Positions 7,554 to 16,828 of a DNA stretch of 37,719 bases are shown here, piece by piece. Where the stretch lies: the NCBI GenBank assembly GCA_900545015.1, contig UQXJ01000012.1, forward strand, positions 1 through 37,719, given 5' to 3'. The number at the start of each line of letters is the position of its first letter. Position 1 is the first letter of the stretch. The translations under genes and the position numbers were made by a program. Origin of the DNA: an uncultured Mollicutes bacterium. GTDB taxonomy: Bacteria > Bacillota_I > Bacilli_A > RFN20 > CAG-826. The notes under the pieces are model-generated. The model saw only the letters and a program-made list of their open reading frames with translations. It was not told where the DNA came from and ran no database searches.

Positions 7554-8772
7554 CTAGAAAGTTCCTCCCATTCTTTAACGCTTCATATAAAGCATCAATT
7601 TCTTCTTTTGTGTTATAAAAATAAAAACTTACACGCACGGTTGCTGGAGTTTTTAATATGTCTTTTAAAAGTTTTGCACAGTGTTCGCCGCTTCTAACGC
7701 AAATTCCTCTACTATTTAAATAGCTTGCTTCGTCTTGAGCAAATACATCTTTAACATTTAAAGTGATAATTCCTGAATCAGCACTTGAATTATAAATAAT
7801 TAAATCATCGATAGTTTTTAATTTGCTAATTGCGTAATCATGTAATTCAAGTTCATATTTTTCAATATTTTCCATTCCAATTTTATTTAGATAATTAATT
7901 GCAGCATGGAAGCCATAAATGCCACTTAAATTCATTGTACCAGCTTCAAATTTTGCTGGAGGTTCAAGGTAAGCGACATTTCCACACATATCAAAACGCG
8001 CATTGTCTCCTCCACCAGTCATAAATGGATCAGTAATTTTTAATAAATCATATTTTCCATATAAAACACCAATTCCTGTTGGACCACACATCTTATGAGC
8101 ACTTAAACATAGGAAATCACAGTCTAAATCTTTCACATCAATCTTCATATGTGGTGCACTTTGTGCAGCATCACAAATTAAGATTGCACCAAATTTATGT
8201 GCAACTTCACTTAAGCTCTTAATATCATTTTTAAATCCAAGAACATTAGTAACTTGAGCAACACTAACAATTTTTGTTTTTTCAGATATTACTTTTTCAA
8301 GATTTTCTTTAGTTAATCTTCCTTCTTTTGTTAAAGGAATATATTTAATAACTGCACCGGTTAATTCGCTAACTTTAAACCAAGGTAAAACGTTACTTGC
8401 ATGTTCAGCTTCGGTTAATAAAATCTCGTCGCCTTTTTTAAGAAATTTAGATCCATATCCGAAAGCTACAAGATTCATTGACATTGAGCATCCACTAGTA
8501 AAAACAATTTCTTTTTTATCAGCATTGAAAAATTTAGCGATTGTTTCTCTACATTTATCAACTTCACTATCAACTTTAAAAGCTAAATCATAATCACCAC
8601 GATGTGAATTAGCGTTTTCTTTTTCATAATAATGTGAACATGCATCAATTACACATTGAGGTTTTAATGTTGTTGCAGCATTATCAAAATAAATCATTTC
8701 TTTTCCATTATTAGATTTAATAGAACCATCTAACATCGGAAAATCTTTTCTAATTTTATTAACGTCAAGCAT
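7537..8772 (-). CDS. sufS: cysteine desulfurase SufS
   Basis: A PLP enzyme of about 411 residues that takes sulfur from cysteine and leaves alanine. The PLP lysine is K227 in LSAHKMCGPTG, and the persulfide-forming cysteine is C365 in SGEHCAKLL, the group II (SufS) form. The ATG at 8772 has AAGG about eight bases upstream; an in-frame GTG at 8784 lacks a better site. It overlaps sufD at its start and sufU at its end. Confidence 0.96.
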   Translation of the reverse strand: MLDVNKIRKDFPMLDGSIKSNNGKEMIYFDNAATTLKPQCVIDACSHYYEKENANSHRGDYDLAFKVDSEVDKCRETIAKFFNADKKEIVFTSGCSMSMNLVAFGYGSKFLKKGDEILLTEAEHASNVLPWFKVSELTGAVIKYIPLTKEGRLTKENLEKVISEKTKIVSVAQVTNVLGFKNDIKSLSEVAHKFGAILICDAAQSAPHMKIDVKDLDCDFLCLSAHKMCGPTGIGVLYGKYDLLKITDPFMTGGGDNARFDMCGNVAYLEPPAKFEAGTMNLSGIYGFHAAINYLNKIGMENIEKYELELHDYAISKLKTIDDLIIYNSSADSGIITLNVKDVFAQDEASYLNSRGICVRSGEHCAKLLKDILKTPATVRVSFYFYNTKEEIDALYEALKNGRNFLDAYFN

Positions 8773-8773
8773 A

Positions 8774-9556
8774 CTATAAATCACCTTCTATAAGATTTTG
8801 GATTTCTTCTTTTTCTTTTTCTTCAAAGTGCTCTTTAATAGGACTTAAATAGCCATAAGTAATAAGTTTTCTAGCTTCTTCAAGCTTGATTCCTCTGCTT
8901 AATAAATAAAAAATATGGTCATCATTTAAGCTTCCGATTGCACAAGCATGGTTAGCAATAATATCATCACAATCAATCTTTAAAATCGGATTAGCAATAG
9001 CGCCACTTGTTTCATCAAAAAGTATTGCTTTTATCTTCTGAGTAGCACTTGATTTTATACTATCTTTTTCAATGTGAGAGACTCCGTTTACTGTGAGTAA
9101 AGAGTCTTTTAAACAAACGCCATATCCTTCTAAATTTGATGTAGTTTTTAAACCTATATGGTCATATGATAAATTATATTTTTTCATGTAGTTTAAAGTG
9201 TTAAATGAAGAGAATTTAAATTCGCTTTTCGCACCATCTCCTAAAAGAATAATGTGTGAATTAAAAGTTGTATTTCCAAGTGAAAAGTCTGCAAAATAAA
9301 CATTAAATTCAGATTTTTCGTCTAAATTTGCATGTAAAACAATGTTTTTTGGCTTATCCTTTAATAATATTCTTAAGTTACATAAAGAGCCTTTTTGAGC
9401 AAAAATTTTAAGATCACAACTATCACTAAAATTAACTAAATCAAGATCAATTTTAGAATCATTTTTTATGCTGATTGTGATGTCATTTTTATCAGACAAA
9501 TCAATAGAAAATTTCCCACTATTTTGGTATTCAATTACATTAAAATTATTTTCCAT
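8774..9556 (-). CDS. sufD: Fe-S cluster assembly protein SufD
   Basis: A 260-residue SufB/SufD-family protein, shorter than most SufD (about 400), lacking much of the N-terminal helical part. The C-terminal end carries IANHACAIGSLNDDHIFYLLSRG followed by KLITYGYLSP, matching the family's conserved end with its histidine and repeated LSRG motif. The central part should form the beta-helix. It partners with SufB and SufC. The start overlaps sufC by about ten bases. Confidence 0.9.
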   Translation of the reverse strand: MENNFNVIEYQNSGKFSIDLSDKNDITISIKNDSKIDLDLVNFSDSCDLKIFAQKGSLCNLRILLKDKPKNIVLHANLDEKSEFNVYFADFSLGNTTFNSHIILLGDGAKSEFKFSSFNTLNYMKKYNLSYDHIGLKTTSNLEGYGVCLKDSLLTVNGVSHIEKDSIKSSATQKIKAILFDETSGAIANPILKIDCDDIIANHACAIGSLNDDHIFYLLSRGIKLEEARKLITYGYLSPIKEHFEEKEKEEIQNLIEGDL

Positions 9557-10373
9557 TTTTTATAATCTCTTTAGTTGCACATGTACCGATTGAAACAACT
9601 TTTTTCTCTTCTTCTTTTTTAATTTCGATGTTTAATTCATCTTTGATCCATTCATAGCCTTCTTTATCAATTCTTTGATAAATTTCAGGTCCACCTTCAC
9701 AAGCAACTTTTCCATTTACAATAACGACAGATCTAGTTGGTTTAATTAATTCAAACAATCTAGCATAGTGTGAAATGACAAGGAGCCCAGTTCCTCTTTC
9801 CTCATGCATTTTATTTATACAATCACTAACAACATTAATCGCATCAACATCAAGTCCACTATCGATTTCATCAAGCATACAAATTTGTGGCTTTAAAATC
9901 ATCATTTGAAGAATTTCATTTCTCTTCTTTTCTCCGCCACTAAATCCATCATTTAAACTTCTATTAAACATATCAAAAGGTATCTTAACTTCTTTACTCG
10001 CTTCATCTAAAACTTTATAAAATTGATATAAAGAAACTTTCTTTTCACTATGTTCATTTAAAGCAGTTTTTAAAAAATCAGCGCAGACAACACCAGGAAT
10101 TTCACAAGGGTTTTGGAAGCATAAAAAGAGTCCTGCCTTGCTTCTTTCATTGACTTTCATTTTTAAAACATCTTGTCCATCAAGCAAAATTTCACCACTT
10201 GTAATTTTATATCTTGGGTTGCCCATTATCGCATTTAACAATGTTGATTTTCCATGACCATTAGGTCCTAAAAGAGCGACGACTTCACCTTCACTGATTT
10301 TTAAGTTTACGCCCTTTAAAATTTCCTTATTTTCTACACTTACGTGTAAATCCTTAATCTCTAAACACTTCAT
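9546..10373 (-). CDS. sufC: Fe-S cluster assembly ATPase SufC
   Basis: An ABC-type ATPase of about 275 residues. The Walker A is GPNGHGKSTL, the signature is FSGGEKKRNEI (SufC-specific form) and the Walker B is ICMLDEIDSGLD. It powers the SufBCD scaffold and is cytosolic, not a transporter. The ATG at 10373 follows GGAGAG by four bases; an in-frame TTG at 10385 overlaps that site and is unlikely. It has an extra C-terminal tail rich in Lys/Glu (about 25 residues). First gene of the operon. Confidence 0.96.
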   Translation of the reverse strand: MKCLEIKDLHVSVENKEILKGVNLKISEGEVVALLGPNGHGKSTLLNAIMGNPRYKITSGEILLDGQDVLKMKVNERSKAGLFLCFQNPCEIPGVVCADFLKTALNEHSEKKVSLYQFYKVLDEASKEVKIPFDMFNRSLNDGFSGGEKKRNEILQMMILKPQICMLDEIDSGLDVDAINVVSDCINKMHEERGTGLLVISHYARLFELIKPTRSVVIVNGKVACEGGPEIYQRIDKEGYEWIKDELNIEIKKEEEKKVVSIGTCATKEIIKNGK

Positions 10374-10413
10374 ACTACTCTCCAAGCAAATTATTTTAAA
10401 CTAAATACCAACC

Positions 10414-10442
10414 AAAATAAAACAATATGATATGTTTTTCAA
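10414..10442 (-). promoter_or_regulatory. probable promoter of the suf operon
   Basis: On the minus strand, TTGAAA (10442-10437) and TATTTT (10419-10414) are 17 bases apart. This gives a leader of about 35 bases ending in the sufC ribosome binding site. No iron- or Fe-S-regulator operator could be recognised. Confidence 0.45.
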
Positions 10443-10516
10443 ATTTGTAGTCTTTAATCTACTAAAATTTTTGGTTTCTTGCTATTTTTCATCAAAAAAC
10501 AGAGGTAATTATTTTA

Positions 10517-10545
10517 TTGTTTTCTTTATACTTATAGTATAAAAT
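10517..10545 (+). promoter_or_regulatory. promoter of the lipoprotein pair
   Basis: TTGTTT (10517-10522) and TAAAAT (10540-10545) are 17 bases apart; an alternative -10 TATAAA overlaps it. The ATG at 10597 has AAAGGA upstream. It is divergent from the suf promoter. Confidence 0.5.
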
Positions 10546-10596
10546 TAAAGGGCTATCCAAAAATAGCGAAATTTTTTATTTTGAAAGGAATATTAT

Positions 10597-12708
10597 ATGG
10601 CAAAAAGAAAGAAGGTAATGTCTTTAGCTTTAGTGGCATTAAGTTCAATAGTTCTTTCTGGCTGTGCTGAGGTTACGCAAAACAGCGAAGGAAAAGTTCT
10701 TGAATATACCTATAATGGTGAAAAGCTCAATGTCAATACTAACGATATTATTCAAAAGTATTTAAGCACAAATAAAAACGATCATGCTAAAGCTTTTTAT
10801 GATGCATTAAACGAAATCGTCGTAAGAGCTAACTTTGAAAAAGGCGGAAAATTAAGTGATTTAAAAACTTCTGTCGAAAAGAGTGCAAAAAATACAGTTG
10901 AAAAGGCTAAAGATGACGCTGAAGATGCAGGAAAATCCTGGGAAGATTATTTAACAAACACATTAAACTATAATGATGAAACAATGTCTGTTGAAGAAAA
11001 AGAAAAAGAATACTATCTTTCTTCTCTTTATACAGAAATGACATCAAAAGTTGATTCAACTTTCTATGACACATTTAAAACATGGAAAGACACAGAAAGT
11101 GATGAATTACAAAAGAAATATAATTTAATTTCTGGTAGTGAAGGTTACTTAGTAAATTATGTTCCATATCACTTAAAACATATTCTTGTTAAAGTTGATG
11201 CAACACAAGACTATGGCTATTCACGTGGACACATTTCAAGTGATAACGCTCATAAACTTTATCAAGTTGTTAACAACCTTGTAAATTGTGATGGAAAAGA
11301 TTCTACTTTCACTGATGTAATGAAATCATTCACTGATGATAGTGCTGGTGCTACAAAGGGTGAATATATCATGACAAACCAAACATCTTTTGTTAACGAA
11401 TTCAAATATGGTGTCTACTTATATGACTTAGCAATGTCAAAAAATAAAGATGCATATAAAAATGAAAAAGATTATTCAGAAAAGAAGAATAACTTACACA
11501 TTAACAATGAAGCATTCACTTCTTTAACAGATTTCGGTGTTTCATTTATTCCTTATGGAGTAATCGAACAACTCGAAACTTATAAAGATACAACAACAAA
11601 AAATGGTGTAACTGTTTATGGTGGTGATGAAGACTACTTACCACGTAATATCCTTTTTAATAAATATTTCCAAAATAGAAATGTCGGCTTTATTACTTAC
11701 GAAGATGCATTAACATCAAAAGATCTTATCGGAACTGATTCAAAATGGACAGATTCTACAAAAGATACACTTACTGGATCAAGCTACACTGGCTTCATGT
11801 CAGCAACAAAATCTGATAAAGTTGATGCTCAAAAAACAGTCTATTCAGATTTAAATAATGAAGGACACTATCAAACTAGTGGAAGACCTGCTTCTGTAAA
11901 CGATAAAAATTTCGTTGAAATGACATTTACTTACAAAGTTGATGGAGTCGATACTCAAATCAAAAAGAAGGTACTTTGTGACACAAATAAGAATCCAATT
12001 CTTGTTGTTAGAAACAAAGAATCAAGTGGCGGAGTTCACTTTATAATTATTGAAAGATCAGGATTTGATTACTCTGATTTAAATTTCAAAGCTGATACAA
12101 CTGCAGGTACAACTGAAGCTTATAAAGCAAATTTAAATGAATATTATGCTCCAGTATCACCTAAAGATGCTGACGGTATTAATAGTGCAACAGGAAAACC
12201 TTATTACACAGAAAAAGCTCCACACGTAACTGAAAAGATTGAAGGCAAAGATGTCTATATTCCAAAGAAAACATATGTTCAAACAAGAACAATTGGTAGA
12301 AATTCTAATGTCGATGATACAGTTAACAACTATCAAGAAAGAATTTCTAATTCAAGTTACGGTATTGAACCTGAAATCAAAAAGAGTATTAATTCATACA
12401 ATAAATTTGATTGGTTAAACAGTGGATTAAACATCAAGCTTAACGAAATTGCAGGAACTAACGTTGAAGAACTCGTTCAAAAATATATTGATAAGTCAAG
12501 AAATTCAACTCTTAGTGAAAACGCTAAGTCATTAAGTACAAACTGGGCAAATTATGCAGCTGAAATCAAAGCTCAAAATAACGAAAGAAAATATATGCTT
12601 TTACCAGAAATTTTAGCTCTTGAATTCGGAAACGAAGCTATTTATAAGCAAGGCAACCCTGGCTATAACTCAAAATATAGCAATATTGATGGAAAGCTTA
12701 ACAACTAG
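10597..12708 (+). CDS. very large PrsA-like lipoprotein with a parvulin-type domain
   Basis: A 703-residue exported lipoprotein: signal peptide with lipobox LSGC, so Cys23 should be lipidated. Residues 190-275 resemble a parvulin peptidyl-prolyl isomerase: HLKHILVKV with His195 at the first catalytic position, then a VMKSFTDDSAGATKGEYI block. A segment GGVHFIIIERSG at 478-489 resembles the last strand of the same fold (usually GYHIIKV), implying a large insert of roughly 180 residues. PrsA proteins are usually about 290 residues. Likely role: folding of exported proteins at the membrane surface (inferred). The nearby hinT and yhaM match the prsA neighbourhood of Bacillus. Catalytic activity is uncertain. 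Confidence 0.75.
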   Translation: MAKRKKVMSLALVALSSIVLSGCAEVTQNSEGKVLEYTYNGEKLNVNTNDIIQKYLSTNKNDHAKAFYDALNEIVVRANFEKGGKLSDLKTSVEKSAKNTVEKAKDDAEDAGKSWEDYLTNTLNYNDETMSVEEKEKEYYLSSLYTEMTSKVDSTFYDTFKTWKDTESDELQKKYNLISGSEGYLVNYVPYHLKHILVKVDATQDYGYSRGHISSDNAHKLYQVVNNLVNCDGKDSTFTDVMKSFTDDSAGATKGEYIMTNQTSFVNEFKYGVYLYDLAMSKNKDAYKNEKDYSEKKNNLHINNEAFTSLTDFGVSFIPYGVIEQLETYKDTTTKNGVTVYGGDEDYLPRNILFNKYFQNRNVGFITYEDALTSKDLIGTDSKWTDSTKDTLTGSSYTGFMSATKSDKVDAQKTVYSDLNNEGHYQTSGRPASVNDKNFVEMTFTYKVDGVDTQIKKKVLCDTNKNPILVVRNKESSGGVHFIIIERSGFDYSDLNFKADTTAGTTEAYKANLNEYYAPVSPKDADGINSATGKPYYTEKAPHVTEKIEGKDVYIPKKTYVQTRTIGRNSNVDDTVNNYQERISNSSYGIEPEIKKSINSYNKFDWLNSGLNIKLNEIAGTNVEELVQKYIDKSRNSTLSENAKSLSTNWANYAAEIKAQNNERKYMLLPEILALEFGNEAIYKQGNPGYNSKYSNIDGKLNN

Positions 12709-12728
12709 AAAGTGAGGATTAAGAGAAT

Positions 12729-14588
12729 ATGAAAAAGAGAAATGTTTTATTAACACTTGCTTGCACTACTTTATTATTAAGCTCCTGTGGCAAAATTAGT
12801 GCTGTCTATCCAGATGAAGACAAAGCATTAACAAACACTCAAATCGAATTAGATCACAATACACTTAATGTGATTTATAAAGCAATCAAAGGCGAATCAA
12901 ATTATACATCAAGCATTAAAGATATTCTTGTTAACCAAATCGCTGAACAAGTAATTGGAAGTTATAGCGTTGTTAAAGATGCTGCTGCCGCTGGTGGATA
13001 TAAAATTGTACTTAATGGTTTTGATGGTAAAACAGATTCAGAAAAAACTGAATTTATTAAAAAACATCCAGCTTATAAAAACTGGGATCACACAGGATAT
13101 AAATTAACATTATCAGAAAGTGAGCCATCAATAGCTGATGTTGAAAAGAGAGTCGAAATTATTAAAGGTATTATTGATTCCCAAATTGTTAAAACAATGT
13201 GGAACGAAGTTAACACTTCTTCATACAAAAGAAACAATAGATTATATGAAATCTCATATGCTAAAAAACAATATGAAGATTTAAATACTGTTGAAAACAA
13301 AAATGGTGTTATCGATAGTGAAAAAGCTAAAGAAATTTTCTACGATAATGATGTTAAGTATACTGAGCACTATAAATATCAAAGTGGAAAAACAGGTTTC
13401 ATCGGATTTAGCGAAGGCGGTGTCGATGAATACGGATATACAAATGGCGTATTAATTGACGGAAAATTTGATGTAAACACTGAAGATGGTATCAAAGAAA
13501 TTAAAAAAATCTTACACTTCAATTTCTATACTGATTACATTAATTCTTCATTAATTCCAACAATTTTACAAAATTTACTTGTTGAACAATATGTTCTTGA
13601 AGAACAATATGGAAACATTGGTCAAACACAATCTAGACAAGTTAATTACATTAAAATTGCTGATAATACATCAAAAAATGCAAAGCAATTTGTAAATAAC
13701 TTTGTTTCTAATTATGTATTAAATGAAGGTATGAAAACTACATCATTAAGTGATAAATATCTTATCGCTCAAGATGCATGGAAAGGTATCTACATCGAAA
13801 ACGAAAACGTTAAGAAATTAGCTGAAAGTGTTTTCTCAGTCGCAACAACTGAAAATCCTTCAAAAAATAAAGATGGCCATACAGCTGATACAAATGGTAA
13901 ATACAACTACATTGAAGGCTATGGCGATAATAGAGAAATTAAGTATTATAAAAATACTGAATTCTACGATTTAGTTAATAAGTATTCAACATTAACAAAT
14001 GATGCAAACACAAATGATAGTTCAAACTATTCTTCATTTACATCAATTGATAGTATGAGTTATGATCCAATCGTTGGATTTGAAATCAAAACAGATGAAA
14101 TTAGAGTTGAAGATTTTGTAACAGAAGGTTGGGAAACTAAAGATTCTACTTCTTTGCCAGACACAATCAAGAATAGATTATACTCATACGCATTCGTTAA
14201 TGAATGGAATTCTTACTTAAAATCATCAAAGCAATACATCGGTGCTTATATTTATCAAGCAAATGATGATGAAGGTTCAAAATTCTTAAGAAAGGAATCA
14301 TATTCATCAATCGCCGATTCAATTATTTGGGAAGATAGCTCATCTTTCTATCTTGTTGAAGTAAATGATTCAATTACACCTGAATTAATTTCAATTGAAA
14401 CAGATTCAACAAAAGACAAATCAGCAGTTGAAAAGAATGTTAGAACTTCTGCTTATTCATTAGCAAGTGGCTCCACATATACAACAAATGCTTTAACACA
14501 TTACTTAAAACAATGTAACATTGATTACCACGATCAAGATGTTTACGATTATTTTGAGTCGACATTCCCAAATTTATTTGAAGATTAA
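12729..14588 (+). CDS. second large lipoprotein, likely PrsA/SurA-related without parvulin motif
   Basis: A 619-residue lipoprotein with a signal peptide and lipobox LSSC (Cys20). It starts 20 bases after the first lipoprotein and shares its promoter. The N-terminal region (HNTLNVIYKAIKG, a helical stretch, then paired VEKRVEIIKGIIDSQIV) has the helical look of SurA/PrsA N-domains and corresponds in position to that of its neighbour. I see no HILV-type parvulin block or GYHII-like strand. It is rich in Asn, Ser, Tyr and Lys. Probably a partner or diverged copy of the upstream gene; function is not established. Confidence 0.6.
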   Translation: MKKRNVLLTLACTTLLLSSCGKISAVYPDEDKALTNTQIELDHNTLNVIYKAIKGESNYTSSIKDILVNQIAEQVIGSYSVVKDAAAAGGYKIVLNGFDGKTDSEKTEFIKKHPAYKNWDHTGYKLTLSESEPSIADVEKRVEIIKGIIDSQIVKTMWNEVNTSSYKRNNRLYEISYAKKQYEDLNTVENKNGVIDSEKAKEIFYDNDVKYTEHYKYQSGKTGFIGFSEGGVDEYGYTNGVLIDGKFDVNTEDGIKEIKKILHFNFYTDYINSSLIPTILQNLLVEQYVLEEQYGNIGQTQSRQVNYIKIADNTSKNAKQFVNNFVSNYVLNEGMKTTSLSDKYLIAQDAWKGIYIENENVKKLAESVFSVATTENPSKNKDGHTADTNGKYNYIEGYGDNREIKYYKNTEFYDLVNKYSTLTNDANTNDSSNYSSFTSIDSMSYDPIVGFEIKTDEIRVEDFVTEGWETKDSTSLPDTIKNRLYSYAFVNEWNSYLKSSKQYIGAYIYQANDDEGSKFLRKESYSSIADSIIWEDSSSFYLVEVNDSITPELISIETDSTKDKSAVEKNVRTSAYSLASGSTYTTNALTHYLKQCNIDYHDQDVYDYFESTFPNLFED

Positions 14589-14593
14589 TATTT

Positions 14594-14618
14594 AAAAGCC
14601 CGCGTGATGCGGGCTTTT
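14594..14618 (+). terminator. strong terminator after the lipoprotein pair
   Basis: A perfect 10-base stem, AAAAGCCCGC (14594-14603) with GCGGGCTTTT (14609-14618), and a 5-base loop. It sits just 24 bases ahead of the hinT start; no separate promoter for hinT is obvious, so hinT may depend on readthrough. Confidence 0.85.
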
Positions 14619-14641
14619 ACGCAATATAAAAGGAGAAAAAT

Positions 14642-15064
14642 ATGGATTATGATGTAAACTGCATATTTTGCAAAATCGTTAACGGAGTTATTCCATCAAC
14701 TAAATTATATGAAGATGATGATGTTTTAGCTTTTCTTGATGTAAATCCTGCAACTTACGGACATGCACTAGTTATTTCTAAAAAACATTACTCTTCATTT
14801 CTTTCTACTCCAAAAGATGTTATGAATAAAGTAATGAACCTTGCCCAACGTATAGGTCAAGTTCAAATAGAACAACTTGGAGCAAAGGGCGTAAATGTTA
14901 TTACTAACTGTAATGAAGCCGCTGGTCAAACAATCAAGCATTTCCATGTACATGTTATTCCAAGATACACTGCATCTGATGGATTCAAAATTGAATTAAA
15001 AGAAATGAAAGATGTGAACTTACCAGCTATCGCATCAGAGATTAAAAATTCACTTAAAGACTAA
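14642..15064 (+). CDS. hinT: HIT-family nucleoside phosphoramidase/hydrolase
   Basis: A 140-residue protein of the histidine triad family. The triad H100-F-H102-V-H104 is followed by VIPRY, and the N-terminal CIFCKIVNGVIPS is typical, with two cysteines that may bind zinc. Members hydrolyse purine nucleotide phosphoramidates and related adenylates in the cytosol. The start is supported by AAAAGGAG, with 6 bases between the GGAG and the ATG. In Bacillus the hit gene lies near prsA and yhaM, as here. Confidence 0.93.
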   Translation: MDYDVNCIFCKIVNGVIPSTKLYEDDDVLAFLDVNPATYGHALVISKKHYSSFLSTPKDVMNKVMNLAQRIGQVQIEQLGAKGVNVITNCNEAAGQTIKHFHVHVIPRYTASDGFKIELKEMKDVNLPAIASEIKNSLKD

Positions 15065-15091
15065 AAAACATCGCAGCTTGCGATGTTTTTT
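15063..15091. terminator. bidirectional terminator between hinT and yhaM
   Basis: A perfect 13-base stem, AAAAAACATCGCA (15063-15075) and its complement (15079-15091), around a GCT loop. It overlaps the stop codons of both converging genes. Confidence 0.9.
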
Positions 15092-16020
15092 TAATATTTC
15101 TTTGGCTTATAGAAACTTCTATTTTCTAATGGAAATATTCTTTCCGTATATCCACCTTCTTCGACATTATCATATGCTTTATCCAAAATCATCATTTTAG
15201 CGTCCATATCATCAATCATAGAAAGCAATAAAGCTTCTCTAGTAATTGGCACAACCGCTGCTCCATATTCGACTTTGCCATGATGAGATAAAACCATATG
15301 TTCTAATAGCAAAGGAACTTCGCTTTTAATATCTAAAGCCTTTTTTGCTTCATCAATTAATGACATTCCTATCGTTAAGTGTCCTAATAAATTTCCTTCA
15401 TTTGTGTATTTAGTGCCAATCACACCGCTAAATTCAATAACTTTTCCTACATCATGTAAGAGACATCCAGAAATTAAAATATCATAATCTACATCAGAAT
15501 AATGTTTTGAAATGCCTTCAGCAACTTCACACATTGAAACTGTGTGATAAAGCAACCCGTGATAAAATTCATGATGATTTCTTACTGCAGCTGGATAATT
15601 AATAAAATCTTGGTAATATTTTTTAAAAATATAATTTAATATATTCTTACAATCATCGTTTTTTATGCTACTAAGAAAATATTTAAATTTTGAAATTAAT
15701 GTTTCTACAGGAATAGGAGATTGAATAAGCAAATCGGTTAAATCAATAGTATTTAAATCAACTTCATATACTGCATCTATTGATGCTTGTAATTTTTCCT
15801 TATAAATTCTTACTTCGCCATCAACTCTTACAGCGGTTCCAGGTACTAATAATTTAATGTCATTGCTAGTAACAATCCACTTTTTCGCATCAATAGTACC
15901 ACTATTATCTTGAAGAGTAACCGAAAGATAAGATTGTCCATCAACTTTAGTCCCTTTTGTTACATCTTTCACTAAAAAAATACCTGAGAAACGTTCTTTA
16001 TCTTGAAAGTCTTTAATCAT
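15091..16020 (-). CDS. yhaM: 3'-5' exoribonuclease YhaM family
   Basis: A 309-residue protein with an N-terminal OB fold (about 10-95, FSGIFLVKDV ... YLSVTLQDNSGTIDAKKW) and a metal-binding HD domain (about 145-290). The HD ligands include HTVSM, LLHDVGK and HMVLSHHG. YhaM/Cbf1 degrades RNA and single-stranded DNA from the 3' end in Firmicutes. The ATG lies within the end of recX, with GGTGAG upstream, so translation is coupled. Length is normal. Confidence 0.94.
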   Translation of the reverse strand: MIKDFQDKERFSGIFLVKDVTKGTKVDGQSYLSVTLQDNSGTIDAKKWIVTSNDIKLLVPGTAVRVDGEVRIYKEKLQASIDAVYEVDLNTIDLTDLLIQSPIPVETLISKFKYFLSSIKNDDCKNILNYIFKKYYQDFINYPAAVRNHHEFYHGLLYHTVSMCEVAEGISKHYSDVDYDILISGCLLHDVGKVIEFSGVIGTKYTNEGNLLGHLTIGMSLIDEAKKALDIKSEVPLLLEHMVLSHHGKVEYGAAVVPITREALLLSMIDDMDAKMMILDKAYDNVEEGGYTERIFPLENRSFYKPKKY

Positions 16021-16828
16021 CTAACTCACCCTTCTTATCCTTAGTAATTGCTTCATTAATTGAATTAAGCGAATACCCTAAATTAATTAATTTACTCACA
16101 ATTTTTGCATCTTGATCAATTTTAGGATTATTTGCTTTTTTAACTCTACTTTTAATTTTCTTAAAGTCATTAATTAAACGAGCTTCTTCTTTTTGCTCAT
16201 CGACTTTTAAATCATTTAATATGTTAATAACAATATCAACTGAAAAACCACGAGCTAGCATCTTGTCATATATTTTTTTCTTTTGCTTTGTAAAGTTATT
16301 ACTTACATATTTGTTTTTGATACTATCAAAATATCTTCTCGCTTTAATTTCCTCATTATAATCAGGGAAACTTACAGAATTAACCAAATATTCTTTAATT
16401 CCTTGATTTGTAAGAAAATTAGTTATAAAGTATCTGCCATAATTATTGTCATCAAAGTATTGTAAATATTTTTTTAAATAATATCTATCATTTAATTGAT
16501 TGCTTTTTTTTAATTCGATTATAGCTTTTCCGACTTCTTTGCTGTTTACGAATTTTTTTGAAGCTTTTTGCTTTAACTCTCTTTCACTATAAAGTTTTTT
16601 AGATAATAAAGATAAGCAATACTTAATAATTTCTTCTTTTTCATTGAACGAAATTATTTTTTCTAACTGTGCTTGATCAATTTGTTGGCCTTCTTTAATA
16701 TTAAATTCATCAATAGTACTACTAAAAAATTTATGCTTTTTGCCGTTTATAGTGACAATACATTTTTTCTTTTTTTCTTTTACATCATCAATGTTCATTT
16801 CAACATTACCAGAATTTTCTAATTGCAC
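16013..16828 (-). CDS. recX: RecX family regulator of RecA
   Basis: About 271 residues with three-helix RecX repeats; the core KYCLSLLSKKLYSERELKQK and the AIIELKKSNQLNDRYYLKKYL stretch are characteristic. RecX binds the RecA filament and modulates recombination. The start is taken as GTG at 16828 because GGAGG lies nine bases upstream, inside the 3' end of the glycosyltransferase gene; the ATG at 16798 has no such site. The overlap is 23 bases. It is unlinked to recA, which is about 10 kb away. Confidence 0.88.
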   Translation of the reverse strand: MQLENSGNVEMNIDDVKEKKKKCIVTINGKKHKFFSSTIDEFNIKEGQQIDQAQLEKIISFNEKEEIIKYCLSLLSKKLYSERELKQKASKKFVNSKEVGKAIIELKKSNQLNDRYYLKKYLQYFDDNNYGRYFITNFLTNQGIKEYLVNSVSFPDYNEEIKARRYFDSIKNKYVSNNFTKQKKKIYDKMLARGFSVDIVINILNDLKVDEQKEEARLINDFKKIKSRVKKANNPKIDQDAKIVSKLINLGYSLNSINEAITKDKKGELDD

